From: Isosphaera sp.
GTDB taxonomy: Bacteria > Planctomycetota > Planctomycetia > Gemmatales > Gemmataceae
Reading direction: 5' to 3'
Length of the DNA: 62,828 bases
Assembly: GCA_013822345.1 (NCBI GenBank)
Contig: PNKH01000036.1
Coordinates: forward strand, 1 to 62,828
Below the pieces are notes generated by a model that ran no database searches, had not been told where the DNA came from, and saw nothing but the letters and a program-made list of their open reading frames with translations. Shown piece after piece: positions 16,465 through 24,330 of this stretch. Both the position numbers and the translations under genes were made by a program. Position 1 is the stretch's first letter; the number at the start of each line of letters is the position of its first letter.

Positions 16465-18231
16465 ATGCAGTTGCTCGCCACCCTCGCCGCCCGCGGCCTC
16501 CTCTCCGACGCCGACCGCCCCCGCGCCGCCGAGGCCATCAAGGCCGCCCCCGAGTTCCCCCCTCACCAGGTTCTCATCGACAAGGGCTTCCTCAAGGAGG
16601 AGGTCGTCCTCCCCGTCCTGGCCGAGGAGTTCGGCCTCGAGCTCGTCGACCTGAGCCACGCGGCGATCGAGCCCGGCGTCCTCACCGCGATGCCGCAGAA
16701 GCTCGTCCACCGCAAGAACCTGATGCCGATCGCCCGGAACAACGGCACCCTCGTCGTCGCCACCGGCGACCCGTTCGACGCCTACGCCCTCGACGAGTTG
16801 CAGACCCTCACCGGCCTGCACGTCATGCCGGTCCTCGCCCCGCGGCACGAGATCGCCCGCCTCCGCAAGCAGCACTTCGGGGTCGGCGGCGACACCGTCG
16901 CGGCCCTCGCCGAAGAAGCCAAGGCGGCCGACGACGACATCGAGTTCCTGGAGGGGATCGAGGCCGACGACTCGGAACTCGCCAAGCAGGCGCAGGAGGC
17001 GTCCGTCGTCCGCCTGGTGAACCAGATCCTGGTCGAGGCGGCGAACGAGCGGGCGTCCGACATCCACGTCGAGTGCGAGGAGAAGGGGATCCGCATCCGG
17101 TACCGGATCGACGGCCTCCTCCAGGTCCAGAACCTCCCCCCGGAGATCAACCGGTTCCAGCTCGCGATCATCAGCCGGATCAAGATCATGGCCCGGCTGA
17201 ACATCGCCGAGAAGCGGCTCCCGCAGGACGGTCGGATCAAGATGAAGGTGCAGGGCCGGGAGATCGACGTCCGCGTCTCGATCATCCCGATGACCCACGG
17301 CGAGGGCGTCGTCATGCGGCTCCTCGACAAGGGCCGGATGAAGTTCGACCTGGCCGCCACCGGGATGCTCCCGGATGTTTACAACACCTTCAAGCAACTG
17401 ATCGACCGGCCGCACGGGATCGTCCTGGTCACCGGCCCGACCGGGTCCGGGAAGTCGACCACCCTGTACTCGGCCCTGAACGAGATCAAGGACGAGGTGA
17501 CGAAGATCATCACCGTCGAGGATCCGGTCGAGTACCACCAGGACGGCATCTCGCAGATCCAGACGCACGCCAAGATCGGCCTGACCTTCGCCCACGCCCT
17601 CCGCTCGATCCTCCGGCACGACCCGGACGTGATCCTCGTCGGGGAAATCCGCGACCTCGAAACGGCCGAGATGGCGATCCAGGCGTCGCTGACCGGCCAC
17701 ATGGTCTTCAGCACCCTCCACACCAACGACGCCCCGAGCGCGTTCACCCGGATGGTCGACATGGGTGTCGAGCCGTTCCTCGTCTCCTCGACCGTCGAAG
17801 GGGTCATGGCCCAGCGGCTGGTGCGGACCGTCTGCCCGGAGTGCCGGGTCCAGTTCGTCCCGGACCCGGACACCCTGCCGCTCGACTTCCCGCTCCGCCG
17901 CGGCGGGGTGAAGCCGGCCCCGGACATCGCCATCCAGCAGGGCCTGGTCGAGCTGATGGACGGGGAGCACGACGGCAAGCTGTGGAAGGGGACCGGGTGC
18001 CGGGCGTGCCGCCAGAGCGGGTTCCGCGGCCGGACCGGGATCCACGAGCTGCTGGTCAACAACGACGTGATCAAGGAGCTGGTGTCGCAGCGGGTGAACT
18101 CCGGGGTGATCCGGCTGGAGGCGCTGAAGACCGGGATGATCACCCTCCGGCAGGACGGGTGGCGGAAGGTCATGAGCGGCACCACCACCGTCGACGAGGT
18201 CACCCGCACCACCGCCGGGGACATCAGCTGA
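16465..18231 (+). CDS. gspE: Type II secretion ATPase GspE
   Basis: A 588-aa hexameric traffic ATPase that powers pseudopilus assembly at the inner membrane. An N-terminal T2SSE_N/MshEN-like domain (1-150) is followed by the GspE/PilB core, with Walker A GPTGSGKST at 324-332, an Asp box and LVGEIRDLETAEMA (Walker B). A C-terminal zinc-binding loop carries CPEC (Cys457, 460) and CRAC (Cys512, 515). It is the first gene of the E-F-G-H-I-J-K-L-M-D cluster. A TAGAAT at 16421-16426 could be the -10 of the operon promoter, but no clear -35 is seen. Confidence 0.95.
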   Translation: MQLLATLAARGLLSDADRPRAAEAIKAAPEFPPHQVLIDKGFLKEEVVLPVLAEEFGLELVDLSHAAIEPGVLTAMPQKLVHRKNLMPIARNNGTLVVATGDPFDAYALDELQTLTGLHVMPVLAPRHEIARLRKQHFGVGGDTVAALAEEAKAADDDIEFLEGIEADDSELAKQAQEASVVRLVNQILVEAANERASDIHVECEEKGIRIRYRIDGLLQVQNLPPEINRFQLAIISRIKIMARLNIAEKRLPQDGRIKMKVQGREIDVRVSIIPMTHGEGVVMRLLDKGRMKFDLAATGMLPDVYNTFKQLIDRPHGIVLVTGPTGSGKSTTLYSALNEIKDEVTKIITVEDPVEYHQDGISQIQTHAKIGLTFAHALRSILRHDPDVILVGEIRDLETAEMAIQASLTGHMVFSTLHTNDAPSAFTRMVDMGVEPFLVSSTVEGVMAQRLVRTVCPECRVQFVPDPDTLPLDFPLRRGGVKPAPDIAIQQGLVELMDGEHDGKLWKGTGCRACRQSGFRGRTGIHELLVNNDVIKELVSQRVNSGVIRLEALKTGMITLRQDGWRKVMSGTTTVDEVTRTTAGDIS

Positions 18232-18335
18232 TTGGTCCTTGGTCATTAGTCATTAGTCAGTGGTGGCCCGACCGGCTCACTCAGGACTCGTGACGGATGA
18301 CCAAGGACTAATGACCATGGACCAGGGACCATGCC
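18232..18335. repeat. Short-period repeat between gspE and gspF
   Basis: Low-complexity sequence built of variants of ggtccttggtcattagtca, partly repeated in inverse (gaccaaggactaatgaccatgg) before the gspF start. It is AT-richer than its surroundings. The gspF ATG lies within the last unit (gggaccATG). A related ctgaccactgaccactgacc run occurs at 26059-26086. Confidence 0.6.
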
Positions 18336-19545
18336 CGACTTCACCTACGAAGCCCTCGCCCGGACGGGCACCAAGTCGAACGGGACGCTGACCGCCAACA
18401 GCGAGCGGGAGGCGGCCCTGATCCTCGACGGCCGCGGGCTGTTCCCGGTCAAGATCTACCTCGCCCGGAACCAGGCGGCTGGCGGCGGCGGGTGGTTCCA
18501 GAAGAAGGTCAGCGGGCGGCAGCTCGCGACCATGTACTCGCAGCTCGCCGACCTCCTCAACGCCGGCGTCCCGCTCCTGCGGTCGCTGGAGTTGCTGGAG
18601 CGGCAGAGCAGCAACCCGACGCTCCAGGCGGTCGTCCGGGACGTGCGGGCGAAGGTGGCCGACGGGACCGGGCTGGCCCAGGCGATGGGCCAGCACCCGC
18701 ACGTGTTCAACGACCTCGCCGTCAGCATGATCCGGGCCGGCCAGGAGGGCGGGTTCCTGGAGGACGTGCTCAAGCGGATCGCCTCCTTCGTCGAGCACCA
18801 GGAGGACCTGAAGGCGAAGGTGATCGGGGCCCTCGCCTACCCGGTCTTCCTCGCCGCCGCCGGGTTCCTCGTCCTGAACGTCCTGGTCATCTTCTTCGTC
18901 CCGAAGTTCGCCAAGATCTTCGACAAGCTCCGGGAGAAGGGCGAGCTCCCGGTCCTGACCACCTACCTGATGAACTTCAGCGAGTTCCTCCAGACCTACT
19001 GGTGGGGGCTGCTGATCGCCGGGTTCGGGGCCATCATCCTGTTCCGTCGGTGGGCCCGGTCCCCGGACGGCCGGCTGACGATCGACCGGACGAAGATCCG
19101 GCTGCCGATGCTCGGCCCGATCTTCCTGAGCCTGGCCCTGTCCCGGTTCTGCCGGATCCTCGGGACGATGCTGCACAACGGCATCCCGATCCTGAAGGCC
19201 CTGCACATCGCCAAGGACTCGACCGGCAACCGGGTGCTGTCGGCGGCGATCGCGAAGTCCGCCGAGAACGTGACGGCCGGGCAGAAGCTGGCCGACCCGC
19301 TGCGGCGGAGCGGGTACTTCCCGGCGGACGTGGTGGAGATGATCACCATCGCGGAAGAGGCGAACAGCCTCGAAACGGTGCTGGTGAGCGTCGCCGACAG
19401 CCTGGACAAGCGGACCGCCCGGAACCTCGACCTGATGGTCAAGCTGCTCGAGCCGGTGATGCTGCTGGTGATGGCCGCGGTCACCCTGCTGATCGTCGCC
19501 GGGCTGCTGCTGCCGGTGTTCAAGATGGGCAGCGCGGTGAGCTGA
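18331..19545 (+). CDS. gspF: Type II secretion inner-membrane platform protein GspF
   Basis: A 404-aa polytopic protein with two GspF domains (about 65-190 and 270-395). Three membrane segments are visible: about 168-195 (YPVFLAAAGFLVLNVLVIFF), about 214-233 and 375-398. The family signature AGVPLLRSLELLERQ and its second-half counterpart NGIPILKALHIAKD are present. It anchors the GspE ATPase and works with GspL and GspM. Its length is normal for the family. Confidence 0.95.
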   Translation: MPDFTYEALARTGTKSNGTLTANSEREAALILDGRGLFPVKIYLARNQAAGGGGWFQKKVSGRQLATMYSQLADLLNAGVPLLRSLELLERQSSNPTLQAVVRDVRAKVADGTGLAQAMGQHPHVFNDLAVSMIRAGQEGGFLEDVLKRIASFVEHQEDLKAKVIGALAYPVFLAAAGFLVLNVLVIFFVPKFAKIFDKLREKGELPVLTTYLMNFSEFLQTYWWGLLIAGFGAIILFRRWARSPDGRLTIDRTKIRLPMLGPIFLSLALSRFCRILGTMLHNGIPILKALHIAKDSTGNRVLSAAIAKSAENVTAGQKLADPLRRSGYFPADVVEMITIAEEANSLETVLVSVADSLDKRTARNLDLMVKLLEPVMLLVMAAVTLLIVAGLLLPVFKMGSAVS

Positions 19546-19563
19546 AGTGTCGGGCCTCTGAGC

Positions 19564-19615
19564 GGGGGCGTAAGCCCCCTGAGTGCCTGAGCGACACAGG
19601 GGGCTTACGCCCCCC
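19564..19615. repeat. Palindrome in the gspF-gspG gap
   Basis: About 18-bp arms (gggggcgtaagccccctg and its complement) separated by 15 nt, just after the gspF stop. It could act as a transcription attenuator between gspF and the pseudopilin genes. Confidence 0.75.
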
Positions 19616-19679
19616 GTTCGGGGCGGGATTCGAGACCCGAATACCGGCCCTCTCATAACTGGTTAAGCCCCGACCCGGA

Positions 19680-19746
19680 TATACTTAGGACACGGATTCG
19701 GCCCGGTCCGCCGCCGCCCGCCGCCGCGGGCAGACCACCCAAGGAG
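19680..19746 (+). promoter_or_regulatory. Candidate -10 and ribosome site ahead of gspG
   Basis: TATACT at 19680-19685 is a good -10-like hexamer with no clear -35. AAGGAG at 19741-19746 is a strong ribosome site, 8 nt from the ATG at 19755, and sets the gspG start there rather than at the GTG at 19746. The major pseudopilin may be transcribed separately from gspEF. Confidence 0.4.
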
Positions 19747-19754
19747 TGACCGCG

Positions 19755-20216
19755 ATGCTACTCTCGACCGCCCGCCTCGACCGCCGCGGCGCCGCCCGCC
19801 GGGCCGGGTTCACCCTCCTCGAAGTCCTCGTCGTGGTCGCCATCCTGGTGATCCTCGCCGGGGTCGCGTCGGTCGCCACCCTCCGGTACCTGGACAACGC
19901 CAAGAAGAGCCGGGCCCAGCTCCAGGCGAAGACCATCGCCCAGGCCGTCCAGGCGTACATCACCGACCCGCAGAACCCGAGCAACGAGCCGCCGCAGAGC
20001 CTGGAGGTCCTCGCCCAGACCGGGACCGGCGGCACCGCGTTCCTCAAGGACGGGGCCGAGAGCCTCATCGACCCGTGGGGCCAGCAGTTCCAGGTGAAGG
20101 CGATCCAGGGCCGGGACGGGGCGCCCGACTACCTGATCTACACCGTCGCGAAGAACGACGGCACCCCGATCAGCCAGTACGGGGTCGGGGCGGCACTCTC
20201 ACGGGTGAACGAGTAG
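19755..20216 (+). CDS. gspG: Major pseudopilin GspG
   Basis: A 153-aa type II secretion major pseudopilin. The class III prepilin signal reads AG|FTLLEVLVVVAIL, with cleavage after Gly and Glu at +5, followed by a hydrophobic helix. The GspG C-terminal signature DPWGQQFQVKAI and a DYLIYT strand are present. Length and motifs are typical. The start is set by AAGGAG at 8-nt spacing. It is a substrate of the prepilin peptidase GspO, which is not encoded in the window. Confidence 0.95.
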   Translation: MLLSTARLDRRGAARRAGFTLLEVLVVVAILVILAGVASVATLRYLDNAKKSRAQLQAKTIAQAVQAYITDPQNPSNEPPQSLEVLAQTGTGGTAFLKDGAESLIDPWGQQFQVKAIQGRDGAPDYLIYTVAKNDGTPISQYGVGAALSRVNE

Positions 20217-20233
20217 CCGTCACCCCCGCCGCC

Positions 20234-20290
20234 GGAGTCCCGGCTTCAGCCGGTGCTTCCCGCCCCCAGACCGGCTGAAGCCGGGACTCC
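20234..20290. repeat. 21-bp perfect inverted repeat between gspG and gspH
   Basis: Arms at 20234-20254 and 20270-20290 (ggagtcccggcttcagccgg plus one base) with a 15-nt loop, in a 98-nt gap. Confidence 0.9.
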
Positions 20291-20314
20291 AACCACCGCC
20301 CCCCCGGTGCCGCC

Positions 20315-20881
20315 GTGACCCGCCGACCCGCCGCCCGCCGCCGACCCGGGTACACGCTCTTCGAGCTGCTCGTCGTCCTGGCCGTCCTCATCCTCCTCGC
20401 GGTGCTCGTGATCCCGAGCACCGAGTCGCTGTACGGGAACACCCGGGCGAAGGGGGCGGGCGACCAGGTCCGCGGGGAACTCGCCGCCGCCCGGGCGTGG
20501 GCCATGGAGGAGGGCCGGCCGTACCGGGTCGGGGTGTCGGAGGACGGGCGGAAGATCCGCCGGGCACCGGAAGACGAGTTCGACCAGCCGGCCGCCGGCG
20601 AGGCGAACCCGGGCGCCCGGCGGGTCGAGTTCGGGTTCGACCGGGTGACCGCCAAGGTCCAGGCCGACGGCGACGAGGCCCCGCAGGCCGAGAACGGGTG
20701 GGTGACGGCCGCCGTCTTCCTCCCGGACGGGACGTGCCGGACGGCCCCCGGGTCGAACCCGACCGCCGCCGTCGTCCTGACCGACGAGGGGAAGACCAAC
20801 CCGGCCCTGCGGGTGACCGTCCGGTCGCTGACCGGGCACACCCGGGTCGCCGCCCAGCCCAAGGCCGGGGGGTCGCCGTGA
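20315..20881 (+). CDS. gspH: Minor pseudopilin GspH
   Basis: A 188-aa minor pseudopilin beginning at GTG 20315. The prepilin motif is PG|YTLFELLVVLAVL. The globular part has the GspH-like segment QVRGELAAARAWAMEEGRPYRVGV and a FLPDGTC strand. It belongs to the tip complex of the pseudopilus together with GspI, GspJ and GspK. Its stop is followed by a palindromic insert that occupies the expected gspI start region. Confidence 0.85.
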   Translation: MTRRPAARRRPGYTLFELLVVLAVLILLAVLVIPSTESLYGNTRAKGAGDQVRGELAAARAWAMEEGRPYRVGVSEDGRKIRRAPEDEFDQPAAGEANPGARRVEFGFDRVTAKVQADGDEAPQAENGWVTAAVFLPDGTCRTAPGSNPTAAVVLTDEGKTNPALRVTVRSLTGHTRVAAQPKAGGSP

Positions 20882-20910
20882 GAAGGCGTTTGGAAACCAA
20901 GGGGCGCGGG

Positions 20911-20944
20911 TCTTCCACCTCTCCCCGCTGGGGAGAGGTGAAGA
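20911..20944. repeat. Hairpin repeat between gspH and gspI
   Basis: tcttccacctctcccc / ggggagaggtgaaga with a 3-nt loop and one bulged base. It lies between the gspH stop and the gspI start region and leaves gspI without an obvious ATG or GTG start. Confidence 0.75.
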
Positions 20945-20975
20945 CAAAAGCCCGCCCCGGGCTTCCGCACACCTC

Positions 20976-21398
20976 CTGAGGTCACGCCGCCCGCGCCGCG
21001 GGCTCACCCTCGTCGAGGTGCTCCTGTCCCTGGCCATCATGGTCATGGCCCTGGCCGCGCTCGGCCGGCTGGTGGACATCGGCACCGACCGGGAGCTGGC
21101 CGCCCGGCAGCACGCGACCGCCGCCCGGCTCGCCCAGAGCAAGCTGGCCGAGGTCGAGGCCGGGGTGCTCGGTCTCGCCTCCGACACCGGGTCGTTCGAC
21201 GGGTCCGACGCCGGGTGGACGTGGCAGGTGACGGCCGAGGTGCAGACGATCAACCTGTACCTGGTGACGGTGACGGTCAGCCGGGAGGCGGCCGGCAAGC
21301 CGTTCTCGCTGAAGCTGGCGCAGATGGTCCTCGACCCGGCGGCCAAGGGGACGGCCGCCGAGGCCGCCCGGCCCGACCCCAGCGGAGGAGCGCCGTGA
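20976..21398 (+). CDS. gspI: Minor pseudopilin GspI, start uncertain
   Basis: The frame encodes RRG|LTLVEVLLSLAIMVMALAAL, a textbook prepilin cleavage site with Glu at +5, then a GspI-like body (QHATAARLAQSKLAEVEAGV, WTWQVTAEV). The first ATG or GTG in frame (GTG 21018) falls inside the cleavage motif and cannot be the start. The best in-frame candidate upstream is CTG at 20976, which would give a leader of nine residues ending in Gly; no clear ribosome site precedes it. Translation may couple to gspH. The stop overlaps the gspJ start (GTGA at 21395-21398). Confidence 0.8.
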   Translation: MRSRRPRRGLTLVEVLLSLAIMVMALAALGRLVDIGTDRELAARQHATAARLAQSKLAEVEAGVLGLASDTGSFDGSDAGWTWQVTAEVQTINLYLVTVTVSREAAGKPFSLKLAQMVLDPAAKGTAAEAARPDPSGGAP

Positions 21399-22600
21399 CC
21401 GCGTCCCGCCCGACCCCGCCCCGGTCCGGGTTCACCCTGCTCGAGCTGCTCCTCGCGCTCGGGCTCGGGGTGATCCTCCTCGGGGGCCTGTACGTCGCCC
21501 TCCAGACCACCGTCCAGCAGACCCAGGTGAGCCGCGACGCGGCCGACATCGAGGGGCTGTCCCGGGCGGTGTTCGGCAAGGTCGGGACGGACCTGTCGAA
21601 CGTCCTCGGCCCGCCCCCGCCGAAGTCCGGCGGCGGGGTCCCGGACACCGCGGCCGCCCCGACGACGACCCCGTCCGCGACCACCCCGGCGCCGATGGCC
21701 ACCACCCCGGCGGCGCCGGCTGCCGACGCGGCCGCGGACCCGGAGGCCGAGCCCGCGGCGGAGCCGGCGGACGCCGAGGCGACCCAGGGGGCGGCGACCC
21801 TGCCGCTGCAGCTCGGGGTGTTCGGCGACGCCACCCGGCTGTCGGTGTTCGCCAGCCGGGTGCCGGGGGCGTTCGCCCCGGGCGGGCGGACGGCCGAGGG
21901 GCAGCAGCAGCCGGCCGACCTGGTCCGGATCGACTACTGGCTGGGGTCCGGCGGCGGGCTGTGCCGGAAGGAGTCGCTGTGGGTGACCGCCCAGGGGGTG
22001 TGGGACTCGGCCACCCCGGACATGTCGACCGAGGCGGCCGACGTGATCGCCGAGGAGGTGACCGGGGTGACGTTCGAGTACCACGACGGGACCGACTGGA
22101 CGGAGTCGTGGAGCGGCGGGAGCGGGTCGGTCCCGGCCCCGCCGCGGGCCGTCCGGGTGACCCTGTCGTTCTCGTTCGCCAACCCCCGCGGCGGGGACCG
22201 GATCGAGCGGACGGTGTCGCAGGTGCTGGCGGTCCGGACCGCCCCGGGGTCCGCCGTCCCGACCCTCACCGACCCGGTCGCGTCGAGCGGCGAGATGCCG
22301 GCGGAGCAGGGCGGGGGGACGGGCTCGGGCACGTCCGGGAGCGGGACCGGTTCCGGCGGGGCGAGCTCCGGCTCGTCCGGCGGCAAGACCGGCGCGAGTT
22401 CCGGGGGTGGGGCTTCGGGCGCGAAGAGCCCGAGCAGCGGCGGTTCCAGCGGCGGGAGCACCGGCACCGGCGGGAGGAGCACCGGCGGCACGACGGGCGG
22501 CGGTGGCACCGGTGGCGGCGCGACGGGCGGGGGGATGGGCGGCGGGTCCGGGACGACCGGGGGCGGCGGAACCGGCGGCGCCAAGGGGGGTGGCCGGTGA
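21395..22600 (+). CDS. gspJ: Minor pseudopilin GspJ with long Gly/Ser/Thr tail
   Basis: 401 aa from GTG 21395 with an upstream GGAGGAG. The prepilin motif is SG|FTLLELLLALGLGVIL. The globular GspJ domain contains a Pro/Ala/Thr-rich insertion at about 75-130. From about residue 305 to the end it becomes a low-complexity Gly/Ser/Thr tail of about 95 residues. E. coli-type GspJ is about 190-200 aa, so this protein is twice the usual size. It is translationally coupled on both sides: GTGA overlaps with gspI and with gspK. Confidence 0.88.
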   Translation: MTASRPTPPRSGFTLLELLLALGLGVILLGGLYVALQTTVQQTQVSRDAADIEGLSRAVFGKVGTDLSNVLGPPPPKSGGGVPDTAAAPTTTPSATTPAPMATTPAAPAADAAADPEAEPAAEPADAEATQGAATLPLQLGVFGDATRLSVFASRVPGAFAPGGRTAEGQQQPADLVRIDYWLGSGGGLCRKESLWVTAQGVWDSATPDMSTEAADVIAEEVTGVTFEYHDGTDWTESWSGGSGSVPAPPRAVRVTLSFSFANPRGGDRIERTVSQVLAVRTAPGSAVPTLTDPVASSGEMPAEQGGGTGSGTSGSGTGSGGASSGSSGGKTGASSGGGASGAKSPSSGGSSGGSTGTGGRSTGGTTGGGGTGGGATGGGMGGGSGTTGGGGTGGAKGGGR

Positions 22601-24189
22601 TCCTGACCCCCGACTCCCGACTCCCGACCCCCGACCCCCGCCGGCCGGGGTACGTCCTGCTGGTGGTGCTGATCGTGATCGTCGTCCTGTCCCTGGCCGC
22701 GTACCGGTTCACCGACGCGATGACCGGGGAGTTCCGGGCGGCGGTCCGCACCTCGGACGCGGCCCAGTCCCGGGCGGCCGCGGTGTCCGGGGTGTACTAC
22801 GTCGCCGACCTGCTCGCCGACCCGGACCGGGTCAAGACCGAGCTGAACTCCGACCCGACGGTCGACAACACGGCGGCGTTCGGCGAGCGGGTGGTCCGGG
22901 CGGGGGACGAGACGGCACGGGAGGCCCGGTTCCGGATCGTGTCGGTCGCCCTGCTCGACGGCGGGCAGTACGAGCAGCGGGCGGCCCTGACCGACGAGGG
23001 CGGGAAGCTGAACGTCAACGCCCTGATGGCCCAGGACAAGACCGGGGCGGTGCTGTACGCCGCCCTGATGCAACTGCCGGGGATGACCGAGGACGTGGCG
23101 GACGGGATCGTCGACTGGGTGGACGCGGACGAGACCCCGCGGCCGACCGGGGCGGAGAACACCTACTACCAGGCCCTGGCCAGCCCGTACCGGTGCAAGA
23201 ACGGCCCGCTCAACTCGCTGGACGAGCTGCTCCTGGTCAAGGGGGTGACCCCGCAGCTCCTGTACGGCAACGACCGGAACCGGAACGGGGTGCAGGACCC
23301 GGGCGAGGGCGAGGGGGCGTTCGACCGCGGGCTGGCGGACTACCTGACGGTGTACGGCCGGGCGGTCGCGGTCGACTCGTCCGGGACGACGCTGAAGGTG
23401 TACATCAACGGCCCGGACCTGAAGGCGGTGGCGACCGGCCTCGCCCAGTCCGGCATCGGCGAGGAGATGACGACGTACATCCTGGCCGCCAAGCTGCTCG
23501 GCTCCCCCACCCGGCTGGACGCGAACGGCAACCCGCCGGCCCAGGGGAAGGGCCCGCCCCGCCCGACCCGGCCGGCGTCGCTGGCCGAGCTGGCCGCGGC
23601 GGTCGACGCCCGGCTCCAGACCGAGCTCGGCGGCGGGCGGGCGGTGAACTCGGTCCTCGACCTGGTGAACACCCGGATGACGCTCCCCGGCAGCGGCGTC
23701 TCGAAGGACGGGAAGCAGGAGCCGGACCCGGTGTTCAACTGCCCGCTGAACGACCCGGGGCGGCTGGCCGAGCTCCTCCCGGCCCTGCTCGACAAGGTGG
23801 CGACGAGGGAGGCGGTCGAGGCGGTGCCGCGGCTGAACGTGAACACCGCCCCGCGGGAGGTGCTGCTCGGGCTCCCCGGGCTCACCCCGGCGGACGTGGA
23901 CGCGATCTTCGGGGCCCGCCCGGGGCTGGTCGCCGGCACCCCGGCGCACGCCACCGGGGCGTGGCTGGTGACCGACGCGAAGGTCAGCCCGCAGGTGTTC
24001 CGGCAGCTCGAGCGGTACGTCACCGGGACCTCGTCGGTGTACCGGGTGCAGGCCGTCGGCTACCTGGCCGGGGGCGGGACGGCGTCCCGGGTCGAGGCGG
24101 TGATCGACGTGAACCTCGGGGCCCCGCGGGTGGTGTACTTCCGCGACCTCGGCGACCTCGACACCCCCCGCGGGTTCGAGACGAAGTAG
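22597..24189 (+). CDS. gspK: Minor pseudopilin GspK
   Basis: 530 aa from GTG 22597, which overlaps the gspJ stop. The N-terminus has a prepilin-like hydrophobic helix (PGYVLLVVLIVIVVLSLAAYRF) preceded by a leader encoded by a ctcccgactcccgacccccg run. The body has GspK features: GKLNVNALMAQDKTG, the helix-hairpin-helix LPGMTEDVADGIVDWVDADE with NTYYQ, and a second SAM-like part (GLPGLTPADVDAIF). It caps the pseudopilus tip. The TAG stop is supplied by the left arm of a 40-bp palindrome. Confidence 0.92.
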   Translation: MILTPDSRLPTPDPRRPGYVLLVVLIVIVVLSLAAYRFTDAMTGEFRAAVRTSDAAQSRAAAVSGVYYVADLLADPDRVKTELNSDPTVDNTAAFGERVVRAGDETAREARFRIVSVALLDGGQYEQRAALTDEGGKLNVNALMAQDKTGAVLYAALMQLPGMTEDVADGIVDWVDADETPRPTGAENTYYQALASPYRCKNGPLNSLDELLLVKGVTPQLLYGNDRNRNGVQDPGEGEGAFDRGLADYLTVYGRAVAVDSSGTTLKVYINGPDLKAVATGLAQSGIGEEMTTYILAAKLLGSPTRLDANGNPPAQGKGPPRPTRPASLAELAAAVDARLQTELGGGRAVNSVLDLVNTRMTLPGSGVSKDGKQEPDPVFNCPLNDPGRLAELLPALLDKVATREAVEAVPRLNVNTAPREVLLGLPGLTPADVDAIFGARPGLVAGTPAHATGAWLVTDAKVSPQVFRQLERYVTGTSSVYRVQAVGYLAGGGTASRVEAVIDVNLGAPRVVYFRDLGDLDTPRGFETK

Positions 24190-24281
24190 GGTGGGCCGAG
24201 CCCGGCTCCGCCGGGCGAGTCCCACCCCGCCGCCTACGCCCGGTGGGACTCGCCCGGCGGAGCCGGGCTCGGCCCACCCTA
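24187..24281. repeat. 40-bp perfect inverted repeat after gspK
   Basis: Arms at 24187-24226 and 24242-24281 are perfect complements, with a 15-nt loop. The outer part (tagggtgggccgag ... cgagtcccacc) is shared with the element at 43766-43858. The gspK stop codon is its first three bases. Confidence 0.95.
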
Positions 24282-24330
24282 CACGACGACAAGACGACAC
24301 GACGGGATCGGTCCGGCAACCGGGGGCGGC

